Below are positions 1-13,024 of a DNA stretch of 64,000 bases, one piece after another. Location of the stretch: contig NC_081824.1 of the NCBI RefSeq assembly GCF_030867095.1, forward strand, positions 123,450,162-123,514,161. Direction: 5' to 3'. A model generated the notes under the pieces. It made no database searches. It had not been told where the DNA came from and worked only from the letters and a program-made list of their open reading frames with translations. Within the stretch, counting starts at the first letter, position 1; the number at the start of each line of letters is the position of its first letter. This DNA is from Alligator mississippiensis. Lineage: Eukaryota; Chordata; Crocodylia; Alligatoridae. The position numbers were made by a program, and so were the translations under genes.

Positions 1-727
1 TGGGGCACCTCTGTCCTATAGCCCACGTGTCTGTAAATAATCACACTATCTATTTTTACACACTTCGTTTGCCAGACAATCCACTTGACTGAGACAGAGT
101 CAGTCAAAATTGTTTTCCATTATTGCCTTCTGTGCTGGTTAAGCAACTACTGGTCAGGATCAAATGACACTGCAACTAAATTAAACCAAAATGGCGTGTA
201 AGCAAATGTAAATAGAAATACTTTCACATGCTGAGTGAGAGAAGGTCTGCCATGAAATGCCTTGAGTGAAAGACAAGCAAGGAAGAGTGAAACAGTAAAA
301 ATTAAAGAATATTACCACTTACATTAATCCAAGATGGTGACAGCCACTTCTTTTGAAATTTAGCTTCTGGCTGACATATGTTCACATGACTTTTGCAGCT
401 AAAATACAAAAGCCTCAGCTGAGGCAAAGCTATAGTAAGAGTACAGTTATGTTGGAGATGTTATGTAATAGGGAAATTTGGTTTGACAAACATAACTTCT
501 AGTAGGGAAGAATGCCTCACTGTCAGTCACATTAACAACCCCCTGCACACACTTATCTTCCCCTCTGTATTCCACGGCTGACTAGCTTCCATCTGAACAT
601 ACACATTTAGTGTTGTCCTTTTCTGGGTTTTGTGCTTTATTTCAAAGGGTGCAAGGTCTAGACAGAAAGAATACCCCTCTCTTACACTTATCCCATATGT
701 AAAGAAGGACCTACAGATAATATAGAT
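1..727. other. AT-rich sequence without a recognised gene
   Basis: No exon, RNA gene or clear repeat boundary was seen here. Short open frames have no recognisable domain and look accidental. Confidence 0.5.
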
Positions 728-1101
728 CAATGATTCTTTAAACAGGGTGCTGCAGCACTCTGGGATGCTACAAGAGCCTTTCAAGGGTCCTGCAGCATGG
801 ATGCCACAACTACTGTCAGTGCTCCTCCGTGTGCCTCATGTAGAGTCAGACCAGAACTGCAGCAAAAGCATGTACACCTGCCTGCATTAGGATTATCAGA
901 CAGACAGAAGTGCCGACTCTGTGGCAGCCCTTCCCAGTTCAACCCTGCATGCTACTCCCAGAAACAGCATGGTATAACCGCAGTTGAGAACCACTGAGGT
1001 TAGCTGATGAAGCCTAACAGTAGTTCTCAACCAGGATGGTGCCAAATACAAGAAAGTGTTACGGAGAGGTGCCCAGAATATAAAAAGGTTAAGAACCACT
1101 G
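728..1101. mobile_element. hAT-like non-autonomous element (MITE)
   Basis: The left end reads CAATGATTCTTTAAACAGGG and the right end is the complement of CAGTGGTTCTTAACC, the terminal repeat typical of small hAT elements. The flanking 8-mers ATATAGAT (720-727) and GATTAGAT (1102-1109) share their last five bases, as expected for an old 8-bp target duplication. An internal pair of similar ends (about 980-996 and 1018-1032) suggests a nested or duplicated copy. There is no coding capacity. The terminal motif is seen directly; the hAT assignment is from the motif and the 8-bp duplication. Confidence 0.6.
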
Positions 1102-1289
1102 GATTAGATCATGCTTTGAAAAAGTGTGACCCTGTCTCTGCATGCCTTTCCTTCCCTTGTAATGCGAAAGGTGGTTTGAGGAATAGGGTAAAGGAAAATT
1201 AAAATTGTGGCTGTTCAGATCCACTAAATCTAAGCCACCTCACCTTTAGTGGGAAACAATGAGCAAAGGCCTCAGCTACCACTACCTAT

Positions 1290-1696
1290 CAGTGGGCACG
1301 TCTACACATGAAATTGGACGCAATAAACTCTGGCACGGTGCGCACTGGAATTTATTCCTCCCAGGTGTGGTGTTGACACATACACCTGGGACTGCAGCAT
1401 GCTAAGCAGGGAGCAGATGCCCCATCAGTCTTCCAGCCTGGAGCTACTCTGACCCAGCTCAACATGCTGCGGAGGGGCTAGCTGGGGCATGAGGATGCTA
1501 CAATGCAGGGCTAGCCAGCTGCCAGCCCTTCACTGCAGCACCCTCATGCCCCAACCAGCCCTGACCAGCATCTACACGTGCACTGCAACAAAGTAAATAA
1601 TTCTGCCTTAAGACAGTACTTGTGTTGGGCAGTACTATCCTACAGCGGAGTTAATTAGCTTACTCTAGCATAATAGCACCATGCATGTAGACACTG
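1290..1696. mobile_element. Non-autonomous terminal-inverted-repeat element, family A
   Basis: The left end CAGTGGGCACGTCTACACAT is matched at the right by the complement of CAGTGTCTACATGCATGG, sharing the GTCTACA-ATG core. A related copy with the same end motif and the same internal CTGGGGCATGAGGA motif lies at 63473-63788. No protein is encoded. The target duplication is not clear, so the superfamily is open. Confidence 0.5.
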
Positions 1697-4600
1697 ACAC
1701 TTTACTGCAGAGCTAATTAGTCAACTTCACAGTTAACTTCTTCTGTAAAGGTGCCCAGGATGTAGTGTAGCAATTACAAAACCACTAGGCACCATTTTTG
1801 CAGGCTGAGGAAAGCAGTGGAAGATTTCCCTCCTTAAAGAATTAGCCTTTGTCACTGTTTGTCTGCGAGTTACCTTAGCCCTCATAAAAAGTATCACATC
1901 ATCAGTCTTGGAGAATGAAATCAGCACAGCCAAGTAGCAGGACAAGCATTCCCCATCTCTGCTTCAGAGGAGCCACAGTTCCATTTGCATGCCCATTCAT
2001 GCCTCTCTGCTGAGACTGTTCACAAACATGACAACTGAAATGTTTTGTTCTTATGAAATTACACAAATATCACAAACTTATTTCATGGAGGCCACTAAAA
2101 AGCTACCAGATGGTAACATCTTTCAATTATTGGTGAACCAAGCCAACATCCGACTACAGATTCAACTGGTGCTGAATATCTTTAACATATCTCTGTTCTT
2201 CCTCTTAATATCTTGGGGACTGAAAGCAGTGATAACAACCAAACAAAGCAAAAGAGATGCACTATGTGAACTGCCCTACAATTCTACCAGGTTGTGATTG
2301 TTCTGCCTTGTAATCCTGCTCCTTTCCGAAGACAGCTTTCCAAGCCAGCGCTAAGAGTTACACCAAAGTACATTATAGTCTTTAGTAAAGAATGGATCAT
2401 TCTGAAGCTTTCTAAAGAGCATTCATAACCTGTCATGATAAATCAGGTCAAAGTCATGAATAATTCTGTACATTTTTTTTCCTGGGAATTTAAAAAATGT
2501 GGTAAAAATAAAAGATGTGAACAGTATGTAACTACAAACAGACTTTAGATTGCTCATGAACAATCCCCATAATGGAGGTCAACATCAGCAACACATGCTT
2601 CTATACCATTGTCTTCATCCCAGTTTCCTTCCTACCACATTAACTGTGGAGTTAGCAGCACAAAAAATTTAAAAAATCAAAATCTTTGCTATTTTGCTAA
2701 CATCAGACCATGATTTCTTCATCAGTTACATTACTTTTATTAGAAACTAAAATCCTAGTGAAAATCACACATTGGTTCAGGTATATTGGTAACATCCTAA
2801 TCAAGCATTTTCAGGAATCAACTATATATCAAAAAGTCAAATGAAATGAAAATAATCTGCCCACAACTTAAGTTTTAGGGAGCACTTACAGACTGTATCT
2901 AACAGCTCAATCTTACGGTTGGCAAAATTCCCATTTACTTCTGTGGGAACTTTGCCTCTATCAGGACTGGAGGACTAGGCACAAATCATCGATTAACATG
3001 CTACATTTTGTGTTCCACTTTTGAGAAGGGCTGTGAAAACAGTTACATACAAATACTTTGGAAGGTATAGTAAAGAAAAAACTCTTCTAACCTTTATTTA
3101 TTTAAAATGGATCTGTCTATGGTCTGCATTATGCACATCAAATCAGACTGTCATAAGGATGGTTTCTTATCTTAAAAAGTATAGAAAAATCTTGCCTTTG
3201 TTGTCATAAATTAAGAAACTCCCATGGATCTCCCATTAATGAAATCCTGGTTCTAGTAAAGTCAATGGAGAAACTCTTGACTTCAACAGGATAAGGTTTT
3301 AATTCTATGAACCTGTATACGTCCAGTTTTTCTTTTTTAAAAACCATTTTTGTCCCACCAAGCAAGAAAAACAAATGCATTTAATCTTACAAATGTAATG
3401 GACCATGTAATCTTGTTAGAAGACAAATGCAATTATCTTCCTTCTGGTTATTTTCACAAGTTGTAGTTACATGTAAAACAAGCATTGTAAGATTTCAAAA
3501 AAATCCACTGCACCAAGATGCTAGAAATTATCACACACACACACACACACTGGCTCATATAAACTACATGGTTTAGTCCTGTTCTCGAAAGTGACTAGGC
3601 AAAAATGCCACCACTGAACTCAGTAGGTCTACCTGCTCAACTTATTTATAGTCCTGTTTTTTCACCAGAATTCTTTTGTGACTTTTTTTTTACTTTTTTA
3701 TTCTTCCTCTCTGCATATCTCTGGCCTTCTAGGAGAGACTGAGTTGGATTTTACTCTGCCTCCTGGAACATCCAGGGAATCAGTTACAACTGGGCACAAA
3801 GGCTGAAGTCAAGAGGAAGAAAATACACAAGGTACAACTTTAGGCAATCCGGCAGCACAGGTTTCAATGAGGGCCAAGTTTGCTTTCGTCAATTTATTTT
3901 TGGTGATGTTTACTTGTCATCAGAAGCATTTTATCTGGGAATCACTTAAAGACAATACATGTGGAATTCCAAAATGAGTAGAAATATACTTAGAAATCCT
4001 TGAACCTTATTCCAGACACTGCTAATTCTCATCACAAGCATCTGTTCTGCTGCATATTGGCCATTCTCTGTAACTAAATATTATCACATCTTCCTGTCAA
4101 CAAAGAACACCCCCATTATTAGCCCATAAATCAGTGTGTTAAATGTTTCTTGACTAGTTTTGACATGTTTAGGCAACAAAAAGTTATTTTTGTTTTATGA
4201 TAGCCACAAACCAAATTAAAGGCAAAATGCATATGACTTAATAGTAGGTTTTATGCTACTGTCACCATTAAAAAGGTATGCAGTAAATTTGTATTATACA
4301 GTTATCTTGAAAAAATCTAACATGCACTTTTTAGTGAATTACCCTACTGTAAACAAAGTACTATGCATGTGCCACATTTACTTCATAGTTAACATATGGG
4401 TCCTTGTGTTTGTATAATAGGACGTACCCCATGCTTATTTTATTTCAAAACAAACTCCATAAAAACATGGAAATGGAGAAAGCACTATTTTAATTCAAAT
4501 GAAGACCACACTGATACCATGCTGACAAAATATGCAAAACACCCTGACTGAAAAGATTATTTTTTTTAACTTAGACAATTGCTCATTAAATAAAACTTTT

Positions 4601-6336
4601 TAACAAATATTATTTTTGTTATATTTTATGAATTATATCGTTTTGTACATGTATTTGAGTATTTCTTTCAAATTTTTGAACTGCTTATTATAAGTCTTCA
4701 ATATCAAACCTTATTCATAATACTCTTTATGAAAAATTATAGGGCCCAGTTCTGTACCCACCCCCCCTTTCCCCAACTCTCCAGTTGGCCCGTTAAAAGA
4801 TATCACCCCAAAAAATCCTTGCCCCTCACATAATTCCTGGCCCATCAAAGCTAAAACATCGCTCTAACACTATCATTCTTTTCAATAGATATTTTCAAGA
4901 GAAGTGTTTGAAACCATAGGTTCATAGCATTACTGCAGACTTAAAGGTCAGAAAACACATTATACTAAAATATTGAACATATGATCATATTTTCCCAATC
5001 TAATTTTTAATTTACAGACTCAAACCCATACTTTTTCACAGGTTGACTTTTACAAGTAGTTTCAATTCCCTTCACCTCTTTTTTACAAAACTATACATGC
5101 AAATTATGTAGCTTCTTTCCGGTGTAATCTTTATATAGAATTTATGATAAGCACTATTCTAAAAAGAAACACTTTTATAGCAATCAAGTTTTGGGCCTCT
5201 CTTATAACATAAAGTAGCAATTAAAGTGCACCTTTCAAAAAAAATACAGTGCACTCCTTTTCCTTTTTGGCAGTTTGTGTAAAACCAAAGATTTTAGCCA
5301 ATGAAAATATAATTTAAGTAAGAGTACCAGCTGTCAAGGCTGTAATCAAGTGAACTTGCAGTTTAAAACAGAGACTTAAAATATTTTTAAAATTACTTTT
5401 GAAGGGAGGGAGAACTGATGTTTTGTTTTGTTTTGTCTTTGGACATTGGGAAGTGCAAGAAGAGAAAGAATGTCAAATACACTGAAGGTAAATCAAACTT
5501 CTACTAAATGGAGAAAAAAAGTAAGAACCAGTATAAAACATGCAAAATGTTCCTATAAACTATTTAAAAGTTCTGAACCAAAGACAATGTATCATTTTTC
5601 AGAAAAAGAAAACTTGCAATAAGACCTAGCCTTATACAACAGTTAAGTGGGTACAATCCCAAATATGGCCACAGTCATAGTTATAAAGGTGCTCAGAGTA
5701 CACATATAAATTATAACATTTATAAAAGTATCATTGTTGCCACACTGGTGTACTATACCACTTTATCTATGCTAGTATTATTAAAAACAATACAGTTTGT
5801 ATTTGTGTGCACAAGCCCTTTTGTGCCCACCCAGAGGAAGCATAGAAAAAAAACAGATGAGACTATATGCTGACTCATATAAAACTTACCCTTACTCAGA
5901 AATCAATGAAAATGTAAAACACCAGATTTTCAGCTATGCCTTCAATTTTATGCTCAGGAAAATGTGAAAGAATGCAAGCCCATAGTGGCACATACTAAGA
6001 CAGATAAGCAAACAAAGAAGTGGGCAAAAATGAGATGGTCCAGACATCACTGCTATTACACCAGTAAATATAGATCAGAATCTGACCATTTTATAGCTAT
6101 CCGGATCAGAAGGCCAGTAAAAAGGTAAGCCATAATCTACAAAGTTTCCGTATATAATCTAAGATACAAACATATGTTCAACGTATATAGAACAAGGAAG
6201 AGAAGGAGGAGAAGTTATATCACAAGGTAAACAAAATTGGATGTTCCTGGAGATTAGTATGCTTTTTTAGCCCTGTTGATGATCTCTTCAGCTCAGAAGA
6301 AAGGTTAGCATGGAGCAACCTGGTCATCATAAAACC
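1697..6336. other. AT-rich intergenic or intronic sequence, no gene seen
   Basis: No recognisable exon was found on either strand. Two short stretches (about 2888-3000 and 3224-3305) carry the phrase 'gtcaatgg..gacttcaa' or similar, which recurs in very old amniote interspersed repeats, so they are probably ancient repeat relics. The 102-codon open frame at 1989-2297 has a hydrophobic stretch but no known domain or splice context, and I treat it as chance. Confidence 0.45.
3532..3550. repeat. (CA)n microsatellite
   Basis: An uninterrupted alternating C-A run of 19 bases. Confidence 0.9.
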
Positions 6337-6480
6337 AGAGAAAAGTAGGGCTAGAAGAGACTTGAGGAGATCATCTAGTCCAACTTCCTGCTCAAAGCAG
6401 GATAATCCCTATCTCAGCTAACTCAGTCAAGTGTTTGTCTAACCTGTTCTTAAAAACTTTCAAAGTTACTATCACTTACA
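6337..6480 (-). mobile_element. CR1 LINE 3'-end fragment
   Basis: The reverse complement matches the end of the CR1 3' region, including the stretch read here as 'gagatcatctagtccaacttcctgctc'-like wording of CR1 tails. It is severely 5'-truncated, and only untranslated sequence remains. Confidence 0.75.
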
Positions 6481-9400
6481 AAGGAGTTTTGCTCTCATGC
6501 TTTTAAGAATCTTGCATACATTAAAGAAGAAAAAAGAGGCCCTTATGAAATATTCCTTTTTTATATTTCCTATGGAACAAAACTTGATGCAATGGAAGAA
6601 TTCCTAAAAATTGCTAGAGATACTTGTTAATATCTGAAAATATATTTTTTTTAATTAATGATATATGCTTTTGGTACCATTAAAAAGAAGTTCACATTTC
6701 TGCCTCATAGGTTAGAACCCGGTATCATGAAAATAATATCCAAGATTAATATGATTGAAAGATATTAGTGAAACACCTTATTATTCTTTCCTCCCTCCAT
6801 GTCTTTACTTTGTGCCCTAGTAATTTAACTATTTCCTCTGTACTGTTAAGTAATCAGTTCCTTTTGCTGAAAAGATCCTTATAAACTTCACCAGGTGAGG
6901 AAAACAATAATTTTTCTACTTTATTTTTTTTTAAATTGGAATGCACCATGTAAAGGAGACTGTAAAAACTGAATTAAAAAAAAAACAGCATTAAGCAATA
7001 TTAGATTGACTTTGTCTCTTTTCAAGAAACATTGGCAAGAATCAATTAACAGCAAAGTCTCCTTGTCACTTACCATACCTTAATCAAGTACAGAAGGCAT
7101 ACAGTCTCTGCATACCCTTCTGTTCAGTTCTCTGGAGAATGAGTAATTAACTTTTGTTGACAACTACAACCCATCACAGTTAATAAAAATTATGCATGTC
7201 CCTTGTTAGGAAAACAGACCCTTTAAACCCATATCTTTTTCATTTTTACCTCATCTGGAAAACAGAGGTGAATTAGATCATTCTTTCCTCTGCCCCCTCT
7301 GAATGCCACTACCATAAAGAATACAACTCTTAGAGTATCTGATTTAAGTTAATGACTCGAGCCAACTGGAGAAAATTGTCATGCGAGTCTGACAGTTTAT
7401 CTGGAATTCTTATGTAAAAACCAGTAATAATCACATGGAAGAAATTCCAGCTGTACTCCCCCATTTTCAGGGCTGGACTAACAGCCATCTATATGAATAC
7501 GGAACCACATTTTAGTACAATCCCCCACTCTATTGAAATTTGAAAGACAGATGGCTTCTCTTCTTTCACAATAATTTACATGTCACATAACTGATCTTAT
7601 CAGCTTACCACCTACAGTGAAATTGTTTAAGAGCAGGCATTTTTCCTCTGAAAGATAAGGATTACAGCATTCAGCAAAGTAAACCACTGCTGCCAGACAT
7701 ACTGCTTCCGTATTCCAGCTGCCTTTCCCCAAATGGTAGTATCAGCAACTGTCCTTTTAATGACTCAGGGGAAAAAACCCACCAAAATGGCATTTGTTAC
7801 TTTCACTTTTGCTAAAACCCAGTTTGCAACTGCTCCTTCCAAAAGGAACCATCTAAATACCAATAAATAAATAACATCTAGTATGGAGTATACACTAAAC
7901 TTACTCCTCTATGATAAGCTTTCTTTCTCTAAAGTTTTTAAGCTCAGCCTGTAAATATTAAGACTGGTATCTCAAATGTATTTTTAAAAGTGCTCTTTTA
8001 AAAGTATTAGAGCTGATATACCAAGAGAATAGGCATTAAGTTGCCACCAAGCAATCTAAACACTTTACAGTGCCAAACATTCAAGCAGACACATGTACCA
8101 TTATTCAGCAAGAACCACATGGATGCATATGGTTCTCTGTTTTGTCTTCATGGTAACAAGATGGTTTGTAAACAGATCTCACATAGGAGGCAATCCAGTC
8201 ACTTGAGGATCTCAAAATATGTCTTTGTGAAGAACAGTTTTGCACTGTTGCCACACAATAGGCCTTCGCTGTGTTAATTTTCAATTACATGTCTTCCAGA
8301 TTTGTACTTTAGGCCAAATTCTGCTCTATTCTACCCTCATAGTACCAAATGAACTGAAATGTATGACTAAATACAGATAGTATTTATATCCCTTGCTGTT
8401 AATAACAATCAGTAAATATGAATGCTATATGTTGTATAATACTAAGCAGTCAAAAGATTTAAACAACTATACCCAGGTTAATCATACTTCGGTTTTGTGC
8501 CACATTGTTTCTACCTTTTGCCCAGGCAAAACCCAAAGCAATCTCGAATTTATTTACAGAAATAAAGAAATAATAATACAGCACAAAAAATAATACAAAT
8601 CCAGCACATTGTTCTGTGTTAACAATATTTTAGAAGCAGGCAAAACAATCAAAGCCATACAGAATCTGTCAACCCACCAAATCCCCAGAATGCTGAAAGT
8701 GACCCCTAACTTCAGAATCAAGGAGAAACTGAAAATACAGGGGTAAAAAAACCCAGAGTTTTGAGAGTCAGATGCACTAAAAGTATGCCTGAAGACTACA
8801 AACCTACCTAGCAGACAAAGCCTTTAAAAACAATTATATTACACTAACACATTTACATATCATTTTCATCATCAAAGTACAAATGACTGTGTACCCTGTC
8901 CTTACATTAACCTGAAGATTAAATTCCTGAAGAAGTTTAGCTCCTGAAGGGAGTTTAGCTTAGCCCATGTAAAGAGTTAAAGAATTGGATCCAGAATTTA
9001 CTTTTAACTCCATGACTGACCAGCTGTCCTTTCACTTTCATAAATACTATAATTTATGTTCCAGTATCACCTAGAATAGAGATCTGAGACCCTTTGTGCT
9101 AGATGCTGCGCATAGAGGGAAAGATTGTGTCTACTCAAACAGCTTCATACAGTGACATACCCAGCAAGGAATTATTTGTGTTCTCTGCAAATCACTTTGA
9201 TGACTTCCCCCTTTAATAACTTCCCCCACTTTAATAATAAAATACAACATAGATTCAGTGTAAGATCAGTTTATCAGAAAATTAGTATCCCTTATTCTGC
9301 ATGTACCTTCTACTGCCATTAGGATACAGAACTATCACAATTCTAAATTAGTGCCCTTCATTCGGCATGTACTTTCCACTGCCCTTTGGAAGAACCAGAA

Positions 9401-9824
9401 CCAGCCAAATTCCAATGGTGAAACCTGCTCCAGCCCAGAAAGAACAGGAATGGGTTAAAAACTGGGTTTGAATTACAGGAGAACTGGGGGGGGGGGACGA
9501 CATAAGAGACAAGAAGCCCCCTGTAAGATTTGAAAATCATAACCTGAGGAGTCAGAATACAGGGGGATTTTATTAGGTTATTGTGATGGGCAGCCCAATT
9601 GTTTTTTTGTGGACCTCCCAAAGAGCCAAAATGTAATTCAAATGCTGGTTAAAAAAATATTTCTAGTAAAAGGTCATTTCCCATTAGTTTCATTTAAACA
9701 GTACCTCAAAAATCCCTGAAAATTGTTTTGAGAGTCATACTTTTAGTACACGTTTTATCTGGTTGATTGCTATGTCAAGACAGCAGCTTAGAAATAAAAA
9801 CAATATTCTGCATATTCCTGAAAT
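6481..9824. other. AT-rich sequence, no gene seen
   Basis: No exon or RNA gene is recognisable. A run of 11 G occurs at 9486-9496. The short open frames have no known domain. Confidence 0.45.
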
Positions 9825-9839
9825 GGGGGGGGGGGGGGG
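9825..9839. repeat. Poly(G) tract, 15 bases
   Basis: Fifteen consecutive G residues lie within AT-rich DNA, a candidate quadruplex or slippage site. Confidence 0.85.
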
Positions 9840-10369
9840 TTTAGTGGCTTAAGGGTCAGAGCTTTAATATTAAAAAAGAAAAGCCCCAAACAGTTGAAGC
9901 CTTTAGGTGAGGGCAACAGTGATTGGGATTCCAGCTGCATATCGGACCCATAAGGAAGAAGGCTCTGCAAAGCAGCATTGCCATGAAAATACTGGGAAGA
10001 GAAAGGGCCTTGAGCCTCCCTAAATGGGACTCTTCATTATATCAGTTGCACAAAATGACATAATTTGGAGAATGAAGGCTTGGAAGTGCGTGGAATCGAG
10101 CAGAAAGAGGGGCTCCTTCCTCTCTGCTGCAGGTCCCCAGGTATCAAAGCGGGGTGATGCCATGCCCTGGCGGGAGGAAGGAGAGGGGCATGTCCAGGAA
10201 ACGCTTGGGGAAGGGGAAAGACCTGCAGCCGGCCTGGGAGAAGCACTCTCGAGCCAGGCTGCAACCTGGGATTTCCCCTTCCCATCTGATTTTCCCATCA
10301 TCCCCGAGGAACTAGAGGCCAAGGCAAGCTGGGGAAAGCAGCCTCCCTTCCCCCCCACTCCTGCCCGGG

Positions 10370-10735
10370 GACAACCCCTGCAGGGCAGCAGCCGGCAGTG
10401 CCGGCGGGGCTGGGCGCGGGGGCACGAGCCCGGCTGCAGGGGGGGTCGTTGTTACATAACCCGAGGGAGGCAGCCGGACCTGCAGCCACCTCTTATATAA
10501 CACACTCGCTCCGGCGAGGGGGAAGCCGGTCTGGGAGGGAGGGCCGGAGCCTCCCCCATCCCCCGCGCGGACAGACGAGCCGGGCTCCCCGGGGAGCGGC
10601 TCGCCTTCCAGGGGGCAGCACATCTGCTGCGGCGGCAGCGGCGCACCCCTTCGGTCACCCCCTTCCCCGGCCTGCTCCACGTCATGGAACATTCCCGGAA
10701 CGGGCCAGGGCCCGCCCCCGGCACCGACACGCTCG
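10370..10735 (+). promoter_or_regulatory. Candidate CpG-island promoter with TATA box
   Basis: The base composition changes abruptly from AT-rich to GC-rich with many CpG dinucleotides. A TTATATAA motif at 10493-10500 is followed about 25-30 bases downstream by GC-rich sequence, and an SP1-like GGGCCCGCCCCCGG stretch lies near 10705-10720. No exon of a known gene could be identified, and the TATA motif is palindromic, so direction is uncertain. The same region gives long open frames on both strands only because stop codons are rare in GC-rich DNA. The promoter call is inference. Confidence 0.35.
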
Positions 10736-11205
10736 CGCGCACACACACACGCATGCATCTACCCCCGTGCGCGCATACACGCATGTACCTACCCCCACAC
10801 ACACTCACACTCATGGAGCTACCCCCATGCACGCACACACACGAAGGTATCTACCACACACACTCATGTATCTATCTCCCAGTCACACTCTACCCCCATG
10901 CACACACACGCGCGCGCGTGTACCTACCCCCACACACATTGATGTATCTACCACATACACACGTATCCTAACCCACATGCACACATATACATGTATCTAC
11001 CACATACACACACCCTCATGTATCTACCCCCATGCATACACTCATACCTCTACCCCATGCACACACACACATCTACCACACACTCATGCATCTACCCCCA
11101 CACTCACACTCATGTATCTACCCCATGCACACACACACGCATGTATCTACCCCCCACACACTCACTCTCATGTATGTACCACACACACACACGTCTCCAT
11201 CGCCC
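10731..11205. repeat. CA-rich minisatellite
   Basis: An irregular array of (CA)n blocks is separated by a recurring CATGTATCTACCCC-like unit, found about ten times with variable spacing. CG/GC alternation occurs near 10911-10919. The array produces spurious His/Thr-rich open frames. The alternating purine-pyrimidine content could favour Z-form DNA. Confidence 0.85.
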
Positions 11206-12082
11206 CCACATAACCCGCCCTCCCACCTTCTTCCTCCCCCTCCCAGCCCACGCGCCTCAGCACAAATCAGCAGCCAGAGCCACCTCCAGGCTCCATCCGT
11301 GCCACCTCCCACAACTGCCCCCCACCTCCCCGGTGCCACTGGCATGCCAGCAGCCACCCCCGTGCAGCTCTGCGCGCAGCCCCACAACCCCTGCACAAGC
11401 GTCTGCAAGTGTCTCCCCCCCCACTTCTTTCCACCCGCTCCCCACACATACACAGAGTCCCTGCAAGAACACACACACACATTATATGGTCACACACGCA
11501 TACACTCTACAGGATCAGACATACACCGTGTCCCTACAGGGGCGCACACACCATTTATTCCCGCACTAGGCGCCCAGCGCGGGGCCCAGGCCCGCAGCCG
11601 CCCCCCCTCCCCCCATTATAACCCCGCACATTCCAGTCCCCGGCGCAGATTACGCAAGCCCCTCGCTCCTCATCTGCATACACTTACATGCTGGGTATTC
11701 CCCACATTTCCTAACAGCCTGCCACTAACAAAGACCTTCCCTAGCCTTTCCAAGATGGGGGGGAGGGGGGGCAGGCACACGCAGTGTCCGGGGAGACCGG
11801 GGCTGATTCAAACAACAACCCCCAACTCCCCCAGAGGTGCCTTTCCAGGCTGATCTCCCACCCCCCTCCCCCCATCTACCTCCGCGGCCCCAGGGCTGAG
11901 CAGCAAGTTGCGAACAGATCCCCTTGCAAGTTGCAGGCGCAGGGTGATTTCCTGCCCCCCCTCCCCCAACTTGACAAGTACTTTCCCCTGCTCCAGTGAC
12001 ATATTGCATCCCTCCACCCCCCACCGCCATTCCAAGAGGGTCTCCCCCCACCTCCCAGAGGTTGTCAGCTGGTGCCCATGAC
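11206..12082. other. GC-rich sequence flanking the candidate promoter
   Basis: This C-rich, moderately CpG-rich DNA has no identifiable exon. A CEBP/ATF4-type ATTACGCAAG motif lies near 11650. It may be 5' untranslated or promoter-proximal sequence of an unidentified gene. Confidence 0.3.
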
Positions 12083-12137
12083 AGGGGACAGGGAGGGGAG
12101 GGGAGGGGAAGGGAGGGAGGGGAGGGGGAGCAGGGGA
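12083..12137 (+). repeat. G-rich tract with quadruplex potential
   Basis: At least six runs of three to five G are separated by one to three bases, which meets the usual G-quadruplex pattern on the plus strand. Confidence 0.7.
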
Positions 12138-12695
12138 GATCCTTGCTGGAGCAGCTGCTGCTCACCTGGGAAGCCAGCGAGGAGGAAGGAGGAAAGCCCT
12201 GCTGGTGCCCTTGTTGTGTTGCTGGTTGTTGATCCCGCCGTGGGCGCTCTGCTGCGGGCTCCTAAGGTTGTGCCCGTGGCGAGGTGGCTCGTACGGAAGG
12301 GCAGATAGCGATATTCCAGCAGCCAAGGGGCGTCTGTTTCATGTGGGTCCCTCTAGATCATTGCTCTCTCTCTCTCTCTCTTGCCTTTCTAAATGGTGAG
12401 GTTTTGTTTGGTTTGATTTTTTTTTTTTTTCTCTAAGGGAGACACAGAGGCCCGGACAGCCGCAGTTTTCCTCTTTTTTTTTTTTTTCCCCTCTGCTGGA
12501 GGGAGCCTCTCTGATCTGCAGACAGACTGGGTTATTCCTGGCACCACTTCCCAGAACAGAAGTTACAAGGAGAAGAGAGCGAGAGAGGAGGGGGGGGAGA
12601 GCTCAGCCAGTGATGTCATCGGATCCCCCAGCGCGTCCCGGGGAGGGAGGGAGGCTGAACCAGCAGATCCAGTTCTGAAGAATGATGGGCTGGTT

Positions 12696-12696
<1 letters not shown>

Positions 12697-12765
<69 letters not shown>
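12697..12765. repeat. Compound (GT)n(GA)n microsatellite
   Basis: About 22 GT units (12697-12740) run directly into about 12 GA units (12741-12765). Confidence 0.95.
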
Positions 12766-12769
<4 letters not shown>

Positions 12770-12965
12770 ACTGTGCAGACAGGGGGGGAGGAGGAGGCAG
12801 GGCTTCTGAGTGCAAAGCAGCAGCCTCTCCCAGCCAGAGGAGATCTGTTTCCCCCCCCCCTCCCCCTCCTTTGAAAAGGGAACTCCCAGGAGAGCCAGTC
12901 TCAACTTGCCATGCAAAAGTTGTGCGTCTTCCCAGCTTGAGAATTTCCTTTAAGGATGTGGGATC

Positions 12966-13024
12966 CTCCTCCCCCCTCCCTCCCTCCTTTCCCCCCACCC
13001 ACCCCCACCTCCTTTCCCTTTCCC
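12966..13024. repeat. C-rich polypyrimidine tract
   Basis: An almost pure C/T tract with many CCC runs, giving quadruplex potential on the minus strand. Confidence 0.7.

Noticed and set aside
1989..2297. 102-codon frame with a hydrophobic C-terminal half
   Set aside because: No homologous domain recognised, no splice context, and AT-rich surroundings where such frames occur by chance.
10731..11205. CRISPR-like regular repeats
   Set aside because: The spacing and units are irregular, the repeats are simple CA-rich, and the DNA is of vertebrate origin.
10024..11853. Several long open frames on both strands (up to about 270 codons) in the GC-rich block
   Set aside because: They overlap on both strands, are dominated by repeat-coded His/Thr/Pro or low-complexity residues, and show no domain. 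Stops are simply rare in this composition.
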